DNA of 64,000 bases from an uncultured Lachnospiraceae bacterium (lineage in GTDB: Bacteria; Bacillota; Clostridia; Lachnospirales; Lachnospiraceae): assembly GCA_910587305.1 (NCBI GenBank), contig CAJUKV010000005.1:59413-123412 (forward strand), in the 5' to 3' direction. A model generated the notes under the pieces. The model saw nothing but the letters and a program-made list of their open reading frames with translations. It was not told the origin of the DNA and ran no database searches. Both the position numbers and the translations under genes were made by a program. This document shows positions 16,480 to 24,574 of this stretch, one piece after another. The stretch's first letter is position 1. The number at the start of each line of letters is the position of its first letter.

Positions 16480-17811
16480 ATGAAGGAACTGTTTCGTGCG
16501 GAAAAAATCAAATGCGATTACCGGCTGGAAGATTATGATATCAGTATTTATCAGGGGGATATCCTGTATATACAGTGTGTTTCGGATAAATCATCGGACT
16601 GTCTGTGCGATGTGGTTACCGGAAACAGGAAACCCGATGCGGGCCGGATTTTTGTACGGGAACGGAATATCGGGCATTATAACGCCGCCTGTGCCGCCAG
16701 GGAGGGTATTTATGAGGCTTCTCTTAAGGACAACTATGTGGGGAAAGATACTGTGGCCCAGGCGATTTCTCCCATGAAGCCATTTTACCATCTTTTTTCC
16801 CAAAAGAAGACGGTCAGGCAGGTGCAGGAAATCTTTGACGCGGAGGAAATCGCCATAAAGGCGGATGATGCCCTGTCTGATCTTACGAAAACGGACAGGC
16901 GGATGCTTGGCCTTCTTAAGGCAAAGCTTTTGCATGCCAAGCTGGTGGTGGTGAACATCAGCGGGGAAGTGGCGGAAGGAAAACAGGCGCGCAGGCTTGG
17001 AGACACCATACGGAAAATGAACGGGGAAGGAGTTTCCTTTTTGATAGTGTCCGGCAATTATTCCGTTCTTGCGGAATATGCCAGCCGCATTCAGCTTTTG
17101 TATCTTGGGCGGGCGGTGAAGGAATGGACACGGGAGATACCGGACGCTGTTTTGGGCCAGCTAAAATACGGCAGTTTTTTTGCGCGGCAGGGACAGCCAG
17201 GGGAGGCGGAAAGGCGTCTTATAGGACTTTATGACTATGAATGGGATACCCAGCACAGCTTCTGGGAATACTTATCCTGCCTTCGGGAAAACAATCCCGG
17301 GGTATGGGAGGACGTTTTAGGCTGCCGGCTGCCCAAGGAGGGAGTCGGATATTTTAAGGGGGTGGCTGTTGTTCCGGGAAGCAGCCAGGATATGCTCTTT
17401 GAGGATTTGAGCCTGGGACAAAACCTTACGATTATTGCGTCAAAAAGAGTCAATTGCGAAGGCATACCCGTTATAAACCGCAGAATACAGCGGAAAATGG
17501 AAGAAATTTTTTATGATCTTGGATATATTCCCAGGGGGGAGTCGGATATCGGAAATCTCACGGGGCTGCAGAGAAAAATTCTTTCTATTGAAAGACTTGC
17601 CATACTGCGCCCTTCCGTAATTTTTCTTGAATTTCCTTATTATGATGTGGGCTTTGCGCAGGCAGGTAAGCTGCGCGATTATTTGACGAGCCTCGTAAAA
17701 AGAAAGATCAAAGTGGTGTACTTTTCCAAGACGCTGGAGAGCATGAGGCCGGAGTGCAAAGTCATTATCTATAGCCAGAATGGAAAAAGTGCAAAAATAG
17801 ACACCTTATGA
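16480..17811 (+). CDS. Degenerate RbsA/MglA-like double ABC ATPase, probably non-catalytic
   Basis: The 443-residue protein aligns by eye with tandem sugar ABC ATPases but has lost the catalytic motifs in both halves. Where RbsA has GENGAGKST, it has CVSDKSSDC, without the P-loop Gly-Lys-Ser/Thr. The first signature is LSDLTKTDRR and its Walker B position reads VVVNISGE. In the second half VAVVPGSSQDMLFEDLS matches the RbsA VPEDRK region, LTGLQRK replaces LSGGNQQK, and IFLEFPYYDVG replaces LILDEPTRGVDVG. It lies between a sensor kinase without a sensor domain and an importer with its own intact RbsA protein. I infer that it docks on the permease or senses its state and signals to the kinase. 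It is not a pseudogene in the usual sense: the frame is intact with no stops. Confidence 0.7.
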   Translation: MKELFRAEKIKCDYRLEDYDISIYQGDILYIQCVSDKSSDCLCDVVTGNRKPDAGRIFVRERNIGHYNAACAAREGIYEASLKDNYVGKDTVAQAISPMKPFYHLFSQKKTVRQVQEIFDAEEIAIKADDALSDLTKTDRRMLGLLKAKLLHAKLVVVNISGEVAEGKQARRLGDTIRKMNGEGVSFLIVSGNYSVLAEYASRIQLLYLGRAVKEWTREIPDAVLGQLKYGSFFARQGQPGEAERRLIGLYDYEWDTQHSFWEYLSCLRENNPGVWEDVLGCRLPKEGVGYFKGVAVVPGSSQDMLFEDLSLGQNLTIIASKRVNCEGIPVINRRIQRKMEEIFYDLGYIPRGESDIGNLTGLQRKILSIERLAILRPSVIFLEFPYYDVGFAQAGKLRDYLTSLVKRKIKVVYFSKTLESMRPECKVIIYSQNGKSAKIDTL

Positions 17812-17825
17812 TATTTTTTTCCACC

Positions 17826-17853
17826 TTTCACAGGAGCAAAAAAACGTTATAGT
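17826..17853 (+). promoter_or_regulatory. Possible promoter for the importer operon
   Basis: TTTCAC at 17826-17831 and TATAGT at 17848-17853 are separated by 16 bp, about 50 bp upstream of the substrate-binding protein gene. This would allow the importer and downstream enzymes to be expressed separately from the regulators. Confidence 0.4.
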
Positions 17854-17901
17854 TTAAGTAACATTTAAGCAAAATTCCAAAGTGAAAGGGAGGAAAGGAA
17901 A

Positions 17902-19044
17902 ATGACAAAAAAGATCGTTGCGGTATTGTTGGCTTTTGGACTCACTTTAAGCCTTATGGCCTGCGGCAATTCCGCCGGGGCGCAGACAGGGGCTTCGGAT
18001 GAGGCGGAGGAAGTTCGGACGGAGCCTGCGGACGAGGCGGACGTGCCGGAAGCACAGCCGGAGGAACAGCCTGCTGAGAGCGAAGGGGAAGAAGCGGCGC
18101 AGGATGCTGCTAAGGCAGTGGAAAACGCGTCAGGGGGAGCTGACCTTACCGGCAAAAAGGTAGGATTTTCCGCGCTGATGATGTCGTCGGAATTTTTTAC
18201 GGATATGTCCAATCAGATGGAAGCGTACTTTACGGAGCACGGTATGGAATATTCCGTGGCGGATGCAAACGGCAACGCCCAGACACAGATTCAGACGGTG
18301 GAAAACTTCGTATCCATGGGAATGGATTATATCATCTGCTTTGTTGTGGACGCATCGTCCATCAGCGATTCCCTGATTAAGGCAAGGGAAGGCGGCGCGT
18401 TTATCATCGTAATCGGTACGGTTTTAGACAACAAAGACGCTTATGACGTGTGTATCAGCATCAGCCAGAAAGAATCCGGCGTTACGGAAGCCAAGATGGC
18501 GGCGGAATGGATTGACGCCACTTTCCCTGACGCGGAGGACGGCTCTATTGAGGTAGGACTTCTGACCAACTCGGAAAATGAGGATGCTGTTGCAAGATGC
18601 GACGGACTTCGGGAAATCGAGAACTTTACCTCCAAGGCAAAGATTGTGGAGGAGCACGAGACCACACAGGCAGAGGGCGCGGCGGCAGGCCAGACCTATG
18701 CGGAGATGATGCTGATGAATAACCCGGACCTTAAGGTGATTTTGACCTACGGCACAGACCAGGGACAGGGTGCAAACGAGGCGGTTATGAAAGATTCTTC
18801 CATCAACAGTGAGGAATTTGCAGTATTTACGGTGGATACCGCCGAGTTTATCAGGAATAAGGTAAAGGAGTCCGCCGAAGGGGCTTCCGTTTTGCGCGGT
18901 ACGGTAATGCTTGGGGAAGGAACCCCTATGACATGCTATTACCTGATGGATGGAACCTGGTCCGAACGGGTGAAGGACAAGGTTTACTCAGAAGAATGCA
19001 TTATGATTACGCCGGAGACTATCTCAGAGTATTTTCCAGAATAA
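17902..19044 (+). CDS. Sugar-type ABC importer substrate-binding lipoprotein
   Basis: The 380-residue protein has a lipoprotein signal ending LSLMAC (Cys21), an Ala/Glu-rich acidic linker to about residue 75, and a periplasmic-binding-protein type I (RbsB-like) fold. Recognisable parts are KKVGFSALMMSSEFF, a DANGNAQTQIQTVENF strand-helix and a GLREIENF segment. RbsB relatives bind pentoses, hexoses, nucleosides and autoinducer-2, so the ligand is open. Because the same gene run leads into a tannase and gallate decarboxylase, a galloyl ester or related glycoside is a reasonable guess. Confidence 0.88.
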   Translation: MTKKIVAVLLAFGLTLSLMACGNSAGAQTGASDEAEEVRTEPADEADVPEAQPEEQPAESEGEEAAQDAAKAVENASGGADLTGKKVGFSALMMSSEFFTDMSNQMEAYFTEHGMEYSVADANGNAQTQIQTVENFVSMGMDYIICFVVDASSISDSLIKAREGGAFIIVIGTVLDNKDAYDVCISISQKESGVTEAKMAAEWIDATFPDAEDGSIEVGLLTNSENEDAVARCDGLREIENFTSKAKIVEEHETTQAEGAAAGQTYAEMMLMNNPDLKVILTYGTDQGQGANEAVMKDSSINSEEFAVFTVDTAEFIRNKVKESAEGASVLRGTVMLGEGTPMTCYYLMDGTWSERVKDKVYSEECIMITPETISEYFPE

Positions 19045-19182
19045 GAGATGACTGGTAATCGGCTGGCATAACTGTGCTGGTATGCCGGGCGGGTTTAGAA
19101 GAAGGGACTGTTGTAAAATAACCGCTGCATAGGGAAGCGGGCTTTATAACAGCCCCTTTCATAACAGAAAGGCAGGATGTTT

Positions 19183-20664
19183 ATGGCGAAAGTGCTGGAA
19201 GTTAAAAATGTGACCAAAACATATCCTGGTGTTGTGGCTCTTGATAATGTTTCTTTTGATGTGGAAAAGGGAGAAATCCTTGCGCTGATTGGAGAAAACG
19301 GTGCGGGCAAGTCCACCGTGATTAAAACCATTGCAGGGGCGATTACGCCGGATAGCGGTACAATCATCATTGACGGAAAATCGTATGACAGTCTGAATCC
19401 CTCCATAGCGAAAGAAGCAGGTATCGGGGTTGTATATCAGGAGCTTAATCTTGTCCCTTCCTTAAGTATTATGGAAAATATTTTCCTTGGGGATAAGGTG
19501 GGCGGCAATAAGATGATGCCTGATTTTAAGGAGATGAAGGTAAGGGCCGAAGAGATTATGGCAGATCTCGGGGTAAAAATAGACGTACATACGCAGGTGC
19601 AGATGCTTTCCACCGCACAGATGCAGATTGTGGAGATTGCAAAAGCGGTTGTAAAAAACTGTAAGGTGCTGATTATGGATGAGCCTTCCGCTTCTATTCC
19701 CATGGCGGAGGTAAAAAATATGTTTCGCATTGTCAGAAGGCTTAAGGAGAAGGGAGTGGCGGTTATCTACATCAGCCACCGGTTGGAGGAGCTCTTTGAG
19801 CTGTGCGACAGGGTTACGGTTTTTCGGGACGGACAGTATGTGGTGACAAGGAATGTTGCGGATATTACCAAGAAGGATTTGATTAAATATATGATTGGCA
19901 GAGAGCTGACGGAGAAATTCCCCGAAAGGAATGCGGCCTTTGGCGAGCCTGTGCTTGAGGTAAAGGATCTCACGGGAAACGGCGATTTCCATATCAATCT
20001 TTTCCTGAAAAAGGGGGAAATTTTAGGACTTGCCGGGCTTGTAGGGGCGGGAAGAACGGAGCTTGCCAAAATGCTCTGCGGAGACGTAAAGCCGGAGAGC
20101 GGCGAAATTATCATCAAAGGAAAGCGCCTGAAGGCTTCCTCGGCGGCGGACGGCGTGGAAATGGGCATTGGGCTTGTGCCGGAGGATCGGAAGTTGGAAG
20201 GGGTGTTCTTAAACTACACCATTGAGTGGAACATTCCCATTATGAGTATGCGCAGAATCAGTAAATTCGGGGTGGTAAACTTTAAGGAGGCCGACAGGCT
20301 CACTAATACATATGTGGAAACGCTGGCAATCAAAACCCCAAGCGTAAAGCAGGAGGTAAAGAACTTGTCCGGGGGCAACCAGCAGAAAGTGGTTGTGGCA
20401 AAAGTGCTGGCGGCGGACAATGATATTTTGATTTTTGACGAGCCCACAAGAGGCATAGACGTTGGGGCAAAGCAGGAGATTTATAAACTGATGAATCAGC
20501 TTGTGGGAGAAGGAAAGTCCATCCTGATGATATCCTCGGAGATGGAGGAACTGCTTGGGATGAGTGACCGAATTGTAGTGCTCCATGAGGGAAAGGTCAG
20601 CGGAGAGCTTTTAAAGGATTCGTTCAGTCAGGACAGAGTGCTTGAACTTGCCTCCGGCATATAA
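19183..20664 (+). CDS. Rbs-type sugar ABC importer ATPase (tandem domains)
   Basis: The 493-residue protein has two ABC domains, as in RbsA/MglA. The first has an intact Walker A GENGAGKST, a signature LSTAQMQIVEIAKA and Walker B VLIMDEPSAS. The second has the usual divergent P-loop (GLVGAGRTEL), LSGGNQQKVVVAKVL and ILIFDEPTRGIDVG. It energises import together with the lipoprotein before it and the permease after it. I start it at ATG 19183, eight bases after AGGCAGG, not at ATG 19177, which overlaps the ribosome site. Confidence 0.93.
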   Translation: MAKVLEVKNVTKTYPGVVALDNVSFDVEKGEILALIGENGAGKSTVIKTIAGAITPDSGTIIIDGKSYDSLNPSIAKEAGIGVVYQELNLVPSLSIMENIFLGDKVGGNKMMPDFKEMKVRAEEIMADLGVKIDVHTQVQMLSTAQMQIVEIAKAVVKNCKVLIMDEPSASIPMAEVKNMFRIVRRLKEKGVAVIYISHRLEELFELCDRVTVFRDGQYVVTRNVADITKKDLIKYMIGRELTEKFPERNAAFGEPVLEVKDLTGNGDFHINLFLKKGEILGLAGLVGAGRTELAKMLCGDVKPESGEIIIKGKRLKASSAADGVEMGIGLVPEDRKLEGVFLNYTIEWNIPIMSMRRISKFGVVNFKEADRLTNTYVETLAIKTPSVKQEVKNLSGGNQQKVVVAKVLAADNDILIFDEPTRGIDVGAKQEIYKLMNQLVGEGKSILMISSEMEELLGMSDRIVVLHEGKVSGELLKDSFSQDRVLELASGI

Positions 20665-20705
20665 AGTTTTTCTTCGTGTGTATCGGAAAGGAGATAAGAA
20701 ATTAT

Positions 20706-21689
20706 ATGGCAAAAATAGTTGATTTTGGCAGAAGAAACTTAGCCTGGGTGCTGCTGGTGTTTATCTGTATCATTTTTTCTTTTACCAGCAGAAACTTTTT
20801 TACAATTACAAACATTTTAAATATTTTAAATCAGAACGCCTACATTATCATTAGTACCTATGGCATTGCGCTGATTATGATGTCAGGGGGGCTCGATATG
20901 GCGGTGGGTTATCAGATGAGTATCTGCGGCGTTATCTGCGCACTTCTGGTAACTATGTGGGGCGTGCCGATTCCGGCGGCTTTTCTGGTTACCATTGCAA
21001 TCAGCATTCTTTTCGGAGCCCTTGGAACCTTGTTGGAACAGCTCCTGCAGCTGCCGAGGATTTTTATTTCCATTGGTCTTAGCACTGTGTATCAGGGAAT
21101 TGCCTATGTCATTACCAATTCAAAGACCATTTCCGGGCTGCCGGATTCTTTTAAAATTTTAGGACAGGGAACGATTCTCCATCCCAGCCTGACCTGGGCG
21201 ACCATTCTTATGATTGTGTTCGGTGTGTTAATGAGCTTTGTCATGAGCCGTACTTATTTTGGACGGTATGTCTTTGCGCTTGGAGGAAATGAGGCGGCGG
21301 CGCGGCTGGCAGGCATCAATGTAAAAAGGATGAAATATGTGATTGGCTGTGTGGCGGGATTTTTCTGCGGGCTTGGAGCACTTATCCTGACTTCAAGGGT
21401 GGGAGCGGCAGCGGCAAGCACGGCGGCAGGCACGGAGATCACGATTATGACAGGCGTTCTTGTGGGCGGTGTGTCCGTCCGGGGCGGCGACGGCAAGATT
21501 GCCAACTGTATTGCCGGTGTTTTGATTATGGGGCTTCTTGCAAACGGGATGCAGCTTGCGGGACTGAATACTTATTATCAGTATATTGCAAAGGGGTCTA
21601 TCATGCTTTTGGTGATGTGGTTTGACGCGTTTCAGATTAAGAGGAGAGCGATTGCGGCTAATAAGAGGAAGGAAGCCAGAGCGGAATAA
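20706..21689 (+). CDS. Rbs-type sugar ABC importer permease
   Basis: The 327-residue protein is an RbsC-like inner-membrane permease with eight or more hydrophobic segments. It carries the family motif GGNEAAARLAGINVKRMKY at the ATPase contact loop and the GGVSVRGGDGKI stretch. It starts 42 bp after the ATPase stop. A possible GTG at 20676 is less likely than ATG 20706, which has AAAGGAG upstream. With the neighbouring ATPase and lipoprotein it forms a complete importer. Confidence 0.92.
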   Translation: MAKIVDFGRRNLAWVLLVFICIIFSFTSRNFFTITNILNILNQNAYIIISTYGIALIMMSGGLDMAVGYQMSICGVICALLVTMWGVPIPAAFLVTIAISILFGALGTLLEQLLQLPRIFISIGLSTVYQGIAYVITNSKTISGLPDSFKILGQGTILHPSLTWATILMIVFGVLMSFVMSRTYFGRYVFALGGNEAAARLAGINVKRMKYVIGCVAGFFCGLGALILTSRVGAAAASTAAGTEITIMTGVLVGGVSVRGGDGKIANCIAGVLIMGLLANGMQLAGLNTYYQYIAKGSIMLLVMWFDAFQIKRRAIAANKRKEARAE

Positions 21690-21702
21690 GTTTAGCAGAC
21701 AA

Positions 21703-21890
21703 TGTCATTAGGTTTACGACTGCGGACGCCGGGAGGAAAATAAAATTCTCCGTCGCCGCGCTTTCGCTCCGTAAAAAGCGTAGCGGACACTAGGTTCGTG
21801 AAATACCTCACCAAGTGCCGACGCTTTTTAAGGGGCTCCTTAAGAATTTTATTTTCCCCCCGGCTGGTTTAGGTGCTAAACTTAATGTCA
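21703..21890. repeat. Dispersed palindromic element, copy 2 (reverse orientation) inside an outer inverted repeat
   Basis: The reverse complement of 21750-21842 matches the core of the element at 599-737. Its arms 21728-21749 and 21843-21864 pair over 22 bp with one mismatch and are AT-rich, unrelated to the arms of copy 1. An outer inverted repeat, CATTAGGTTTA / TAAACTTAATG, encloses it. The outer part resembles the short hairpin at 39166-39207, which lacks the core. Confidence 0.85.
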
Positions 21891-21964
21891 TTGGTTAGGC
21901 AGAAGGACGTCCGGACGGGAAATGGGTAATTTTGTTTCCGGGTTATTTGGGGCAGGAGGTCAGA

Positions 21965-23455
21965 ATGGAAAAGGGAATTGAAGATTTGAGAACTGCGTTG
22001 GAATTTCTTCGGGAGAGGGAAGGACAGCTGATAGAGACGGATATTGAAGTGGATCCTATGGCGGAGATTGCGGGGGTTTACCGGCATGTGGGGGCCGGGG
22101 GGACTGTGGCAAGGCCTACTAAGGAAGGGCCGGCTATGTTGTTTCATAATGTAAAAGGGCATCCGGGGGCAAAGGTGGCCGTTGGGCTTCTTGCAAGCAG
22201 GGCAAGGGTTGGGATGCTCCTTGGCTGTGAGCCTGACAGGCTTGGATTTTTGCTAAAGGACTGTGTGAAAAATCCTGTTGCGCCAATTGTGATACCAAAT
22301 GAAAAGGCAAGGTGTCAGGAAGTGGTGCATCTGGCCGGGGAGGAAGGGTTTGATATCAGGAAGCTTTTGCCTGCGCCCACCAATACGCCGGAGGATGCGG
22401 GGCCTTATATAACCTTGGGGATGTGTTATGCATCGAATCCGGAGACGGGCGAATCCGACGTGACAATCCATCGGATGTGTCTGCAGTCTAAGGATGAAAT
22501 TTCCATTTTTTTGCAGCCGGGCGTGCGCCATATCGACTATTTCAGGCAAAAGGCGGAGGAGGCGGGGAAGGCGCTGCCTGTTTCCATCAGTATAGGGGTA
22601 GACCCCGCCATTGAAATCGCTTCCTGCTTTGAGCCTCCCACTACGCCTCTTGGTTTTGACGAGCTGCAGATAGCGGGGGCTATCCGCAAAAAGCCGGTGG
22701 AGCTGGTTAAGTGCCTTACGATTCAGGAAAAAGCGATCGCCAATGCGGAATATGTGATTGAAGGAGAAATCCTTCCCGGCGTGAGAGTGCGGGAAGACCA
22801 AAATTCCAATACGGGGAAGGCGATGCCGGAATTTCCGGGATACTGTGGCCCGGCCAACGGAAGCCTTCCGGTGATTAAGGTAAAGGCGGTGACCACGCGC
22901 AAGAATCCTGTTATGCAGATCTGCATAGGCCCCAGCGAGGAGCATGTGTCTATGGCGGGGATCCCCACGGAGGCAAGTATCCTTGGAATGGTGGAAAAGG
23001 CCATGCCGGGCAAGCTGTTAAATGTTTACTGCGCTTCCTCGGGAGGGGGAAAATATATTGCGGTTATGCAGTTTAAAAAGTCGGTTCCCTCGGATGAGGG
23101 AAGGCAGCGGCAGGCTGCGCTCTTAGCCTTTAGCGCGTTCGCGGAATTAAAGCATGTTTTTCTGGTGGATGAAGATGTGGACTGCTTTGATATGAAGGAT
23201 GTGATGTGGGCAATGACTACCAGATTTCAGGCGGATTTGGATATGATACCCATTCCTGGGGTGCAGTGCCATCCGCTGGACCCTTCCAACGGGCCGGAGT
23301 ATTCCGGGCACATCAGGGCAAGAGGGGTTGCCTGCAAGGCGATTTTTGACTGTACGGTTCCCTTTGATCAGAAGGAGCGGTTTAAGCGGGCGGCTTTCAT
23401 GGAAGTGGATGGCGAAAAGTGGGCGGAGTTTGTAAACCCAAAAGGACTTTGTTGA
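21965..23455 (+). CDS. lpdC: UbiD-family gallate decarboxylase (LpdC-like)
   Basis: The 496-residue protein belongs to the prenylated-FMN UbiD decarboxylases and looks closest to the gallate/protocatechuate decarboxylase LpdC of lactobacilli. Matching stretches are ETDIEVDPMAEIAGVYRHVG, SDVTIHRM, EFPGYCGPANG, GPSEEHVSMAGIPTEASIL and QCHPLDPSNGPEY. It would remove CO2 from gallate to give pyrogallol. It depends on the flavin made by the UbiX-type protein encoded 99 bp downstream, and a tannase three genes on supplies gallate. ATG 21965 follows GCAGGAGG; the earlier in-frame ATG at 21932 has no ribosome site. Protocatechuate is an alternative substrate. Confidence 0.85.
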   Translation: MEKGIEDLRTALEFLREREGQLIETDIEVDPMAEIAGVYRHVGAGGTVARPTKEGPAMLFHNVKGHPGAKVAVGLLASRARVGMLLGCEPDRLGFLLKDCVKNPVAPIVIPNEKARCQEVVHLAGEEGFDIRKLLPAPTNTPEDAGPYITLGMCYASNPETGESDVTIHRMCLQSKDEISIFLQPGVRHIDYFRQKAEEAGKALPVSISIGVDPAIEIASCFEPPTTPLGFDELQIAGAIRKKPVELVKCLTIQEKAIANAEYVIEGEILPGVRVREDQNSNTGKAMPEFPGYCGPANGSLPVIKVKAVTTRKNPVMQICIGPSEEHVSMAGIPTEASILGMVEKAMPGKLLNVYCASSGGGKYIAVMQFKKSVPSDEGRQRQAALLAFSAFAELKHVFLVDEDVDCFDMKDVMWAMTTRFQADLDMIPIPGVQCHPLDPSNGPEYSGHIRARGVACKAIFDCTVPFDQKERFKRAAFMEVDGEKWAEFVNPKGLC

Positions 23456-23554
23456 GTGGACAGGTTTCAATCTGCACACGTTAAAAAGCATTATTTTGAC
23501 AACAAGGTGGCGATAGGGTGGCAACAGAGCATGGGATGAAGGAGGGAAATGGTT

Positions 23555-24127
23555 ATGGGGAGAAAGAAAATCATCCTGGGCGCTTCGGGGGCCAGCGGTT
23601 TTCCGGTGCTGGAGGCGTGCCTTCGAATCATTTCCGGTGATGCGGACTTTGCGTCCTGTCTGATTATGAGCGACAACGCCAAATTAACCCTTGTCCATGA
23701 GATGGGAAAGAGGCCGGAGGAATATGAAAAATATGCGGATTATGTTTTTTCTCCGGATGAAATGGGGGCGGGGCCTGCCAGCGGAACCTTTAAGACGGAA
23801 GGTATGGTGATTGTGCCCTGTAGTATGAAAACGGCGGCCGGAATTTGCAGCGGTTATACGGACAATCTGCTCCTTCGTGCGGCGGATGTGACAATCAAGG
23901 AGCACAGGACGCTGGCCCTTGGGGTAAGGGAGGCGCCTTTAAGCGCTGTCCATCTGCGAAATCTTTATGAGCTTTCAAAGCTGCCTGATGTGAGGATAAT
24001 TCCGCTGATGATGACTTTTTATCATCACCCAAAGGAGATTGAGGATATGGTTTATCATATGGCGGCTAAGCTGCTTGAACCTTTTGGAATAGAGGCGAAG
24101 GAGTACCGAAGATGGAGCGGACTATAA
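23555..24127 (+). CDS. lpdB: UbiX-family flavin prenyltransferase (LpdB-like)
   Basis: The 190-residue flavoprotein should attach a dimethylallyl group to FMN to make the UbiD cofactor. The N terminus KKIILGASGASGFPVLEA is the flavin-binding loop of the family, and VIVPCSMKTAAGICSGYTDN and HRTLALGVREAPLSAVHL match the phosphate and prenyl-binding region. It sits between lpdC and an LpdD-like gene, the order that makes a non-oxidative hydroxyarylic acid decarboxylase set. I prefer ATG 23555, eight bases after GGAGGG, over ATG 23549. Confidence 0.92.
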   Translation: MGRKKIILGASGASGFPVLEACLRIISGDADFASCLIMSDNAKLTLVHEMGKRPEEYEKYADYVFSPDEMGAGPASGTFKTEGMVIVPCSMKTAAGICSGYTDNLLLRAADVTIKEHRTLALGVREAPLSAVHLRNLYELSKLPDVRIIPLMMTFYHHPKEIEDMVYHMAAKLLEPFGIEAKEYRRWSGL

Positions 24128-24501
24128 CGAAATCGCTTTCTTTTGGAGAGCTGACACTACAAATAACGGAGGTGGGGGAGGACTTGCATTTATTGCTGAC
24201 AGGGGGCACAAAACCTCATGTGGGGTGTGTGGTTCTTGCAGTTCCAAGGCCCTCCCTTGCAGGCGGCAAAGATATCGCCGCCACATCCTCCGTGCTGAAT
24301 CTGACAGGACATAAGGATGAGGCCATATGCAGATATATGGCGGAGGAAATGGCGAAAAGAGAAAATAAAGTGACGGTCTGCACGGGCGGCTTTCATGTGG
24401 ATGATATTACGAAGGAACAGATTGCCGAGGTGCTTTCGGCCGTGAAGGATATGGCTGAAACTTTGCATGCGGCAGGCCGGCCTAGCCGGGCGCCGCAATA
24501 A
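24112..24501 (+). CDS. lpdD: LpdD-like accessory protein of hydroxyarylic acid decarboxylase
   Basis: The 129-residue protein overlaps the end of the UbiX gene by 16 bases, so translation is coupled. It contains LLTGGTKPHVGCVVLAVPRP and CTGGFHVDDITKEQIAEVL, which I recognise as the pattern of small LpdD-type proteins found with gallate decarboxylases and thought to help handle the prenylated flavin. It has no membrane segment or cysteine cluster. The assignment rests on these two motifs and on position; the exact function is not established from sequence. Confidence 0.72.
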   Translation: MERTITKSLSFGELTLQITEVGEDLHLLLTGGTKPHVGCVVLAVPRPSLAGGKDIAATSSVLNLTGHKDEAICRYMAEEMAKRENKVTVCTGGFHVDDITKEQIAEVLSAVKDMAETLHAAGRPSRAPQ

Positions 24502-24517
24502 GGGAGGAACAGACAAT

Positions 24518-24566
24518 AAATTTGTGCCCGGCCCCAATTTGAGGGCTATTGGCAGGAACGGGGGAT
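24518..24566 (+). repeat. P-type leader repeat, copy 2, carrying the tannase ribosome site
   Basis: AAATTTGTGCCCGGCCCCAA, TTTGAGGGCTATTGGCAGG and ACGGGGGATTA correspond to the other P copies. The purine-rich end lies about 10 bases before the tannase ATG. Confidence 0.7.
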
Positions 24567-24574
24567 TAATTAAC

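Noticed and set aside
16480..17811. Active ABC transporter ATPase
   Set aside because: P-loop lysine, signature and Walker B acidic residues are missing in both halves, although the general layout is recognisable.
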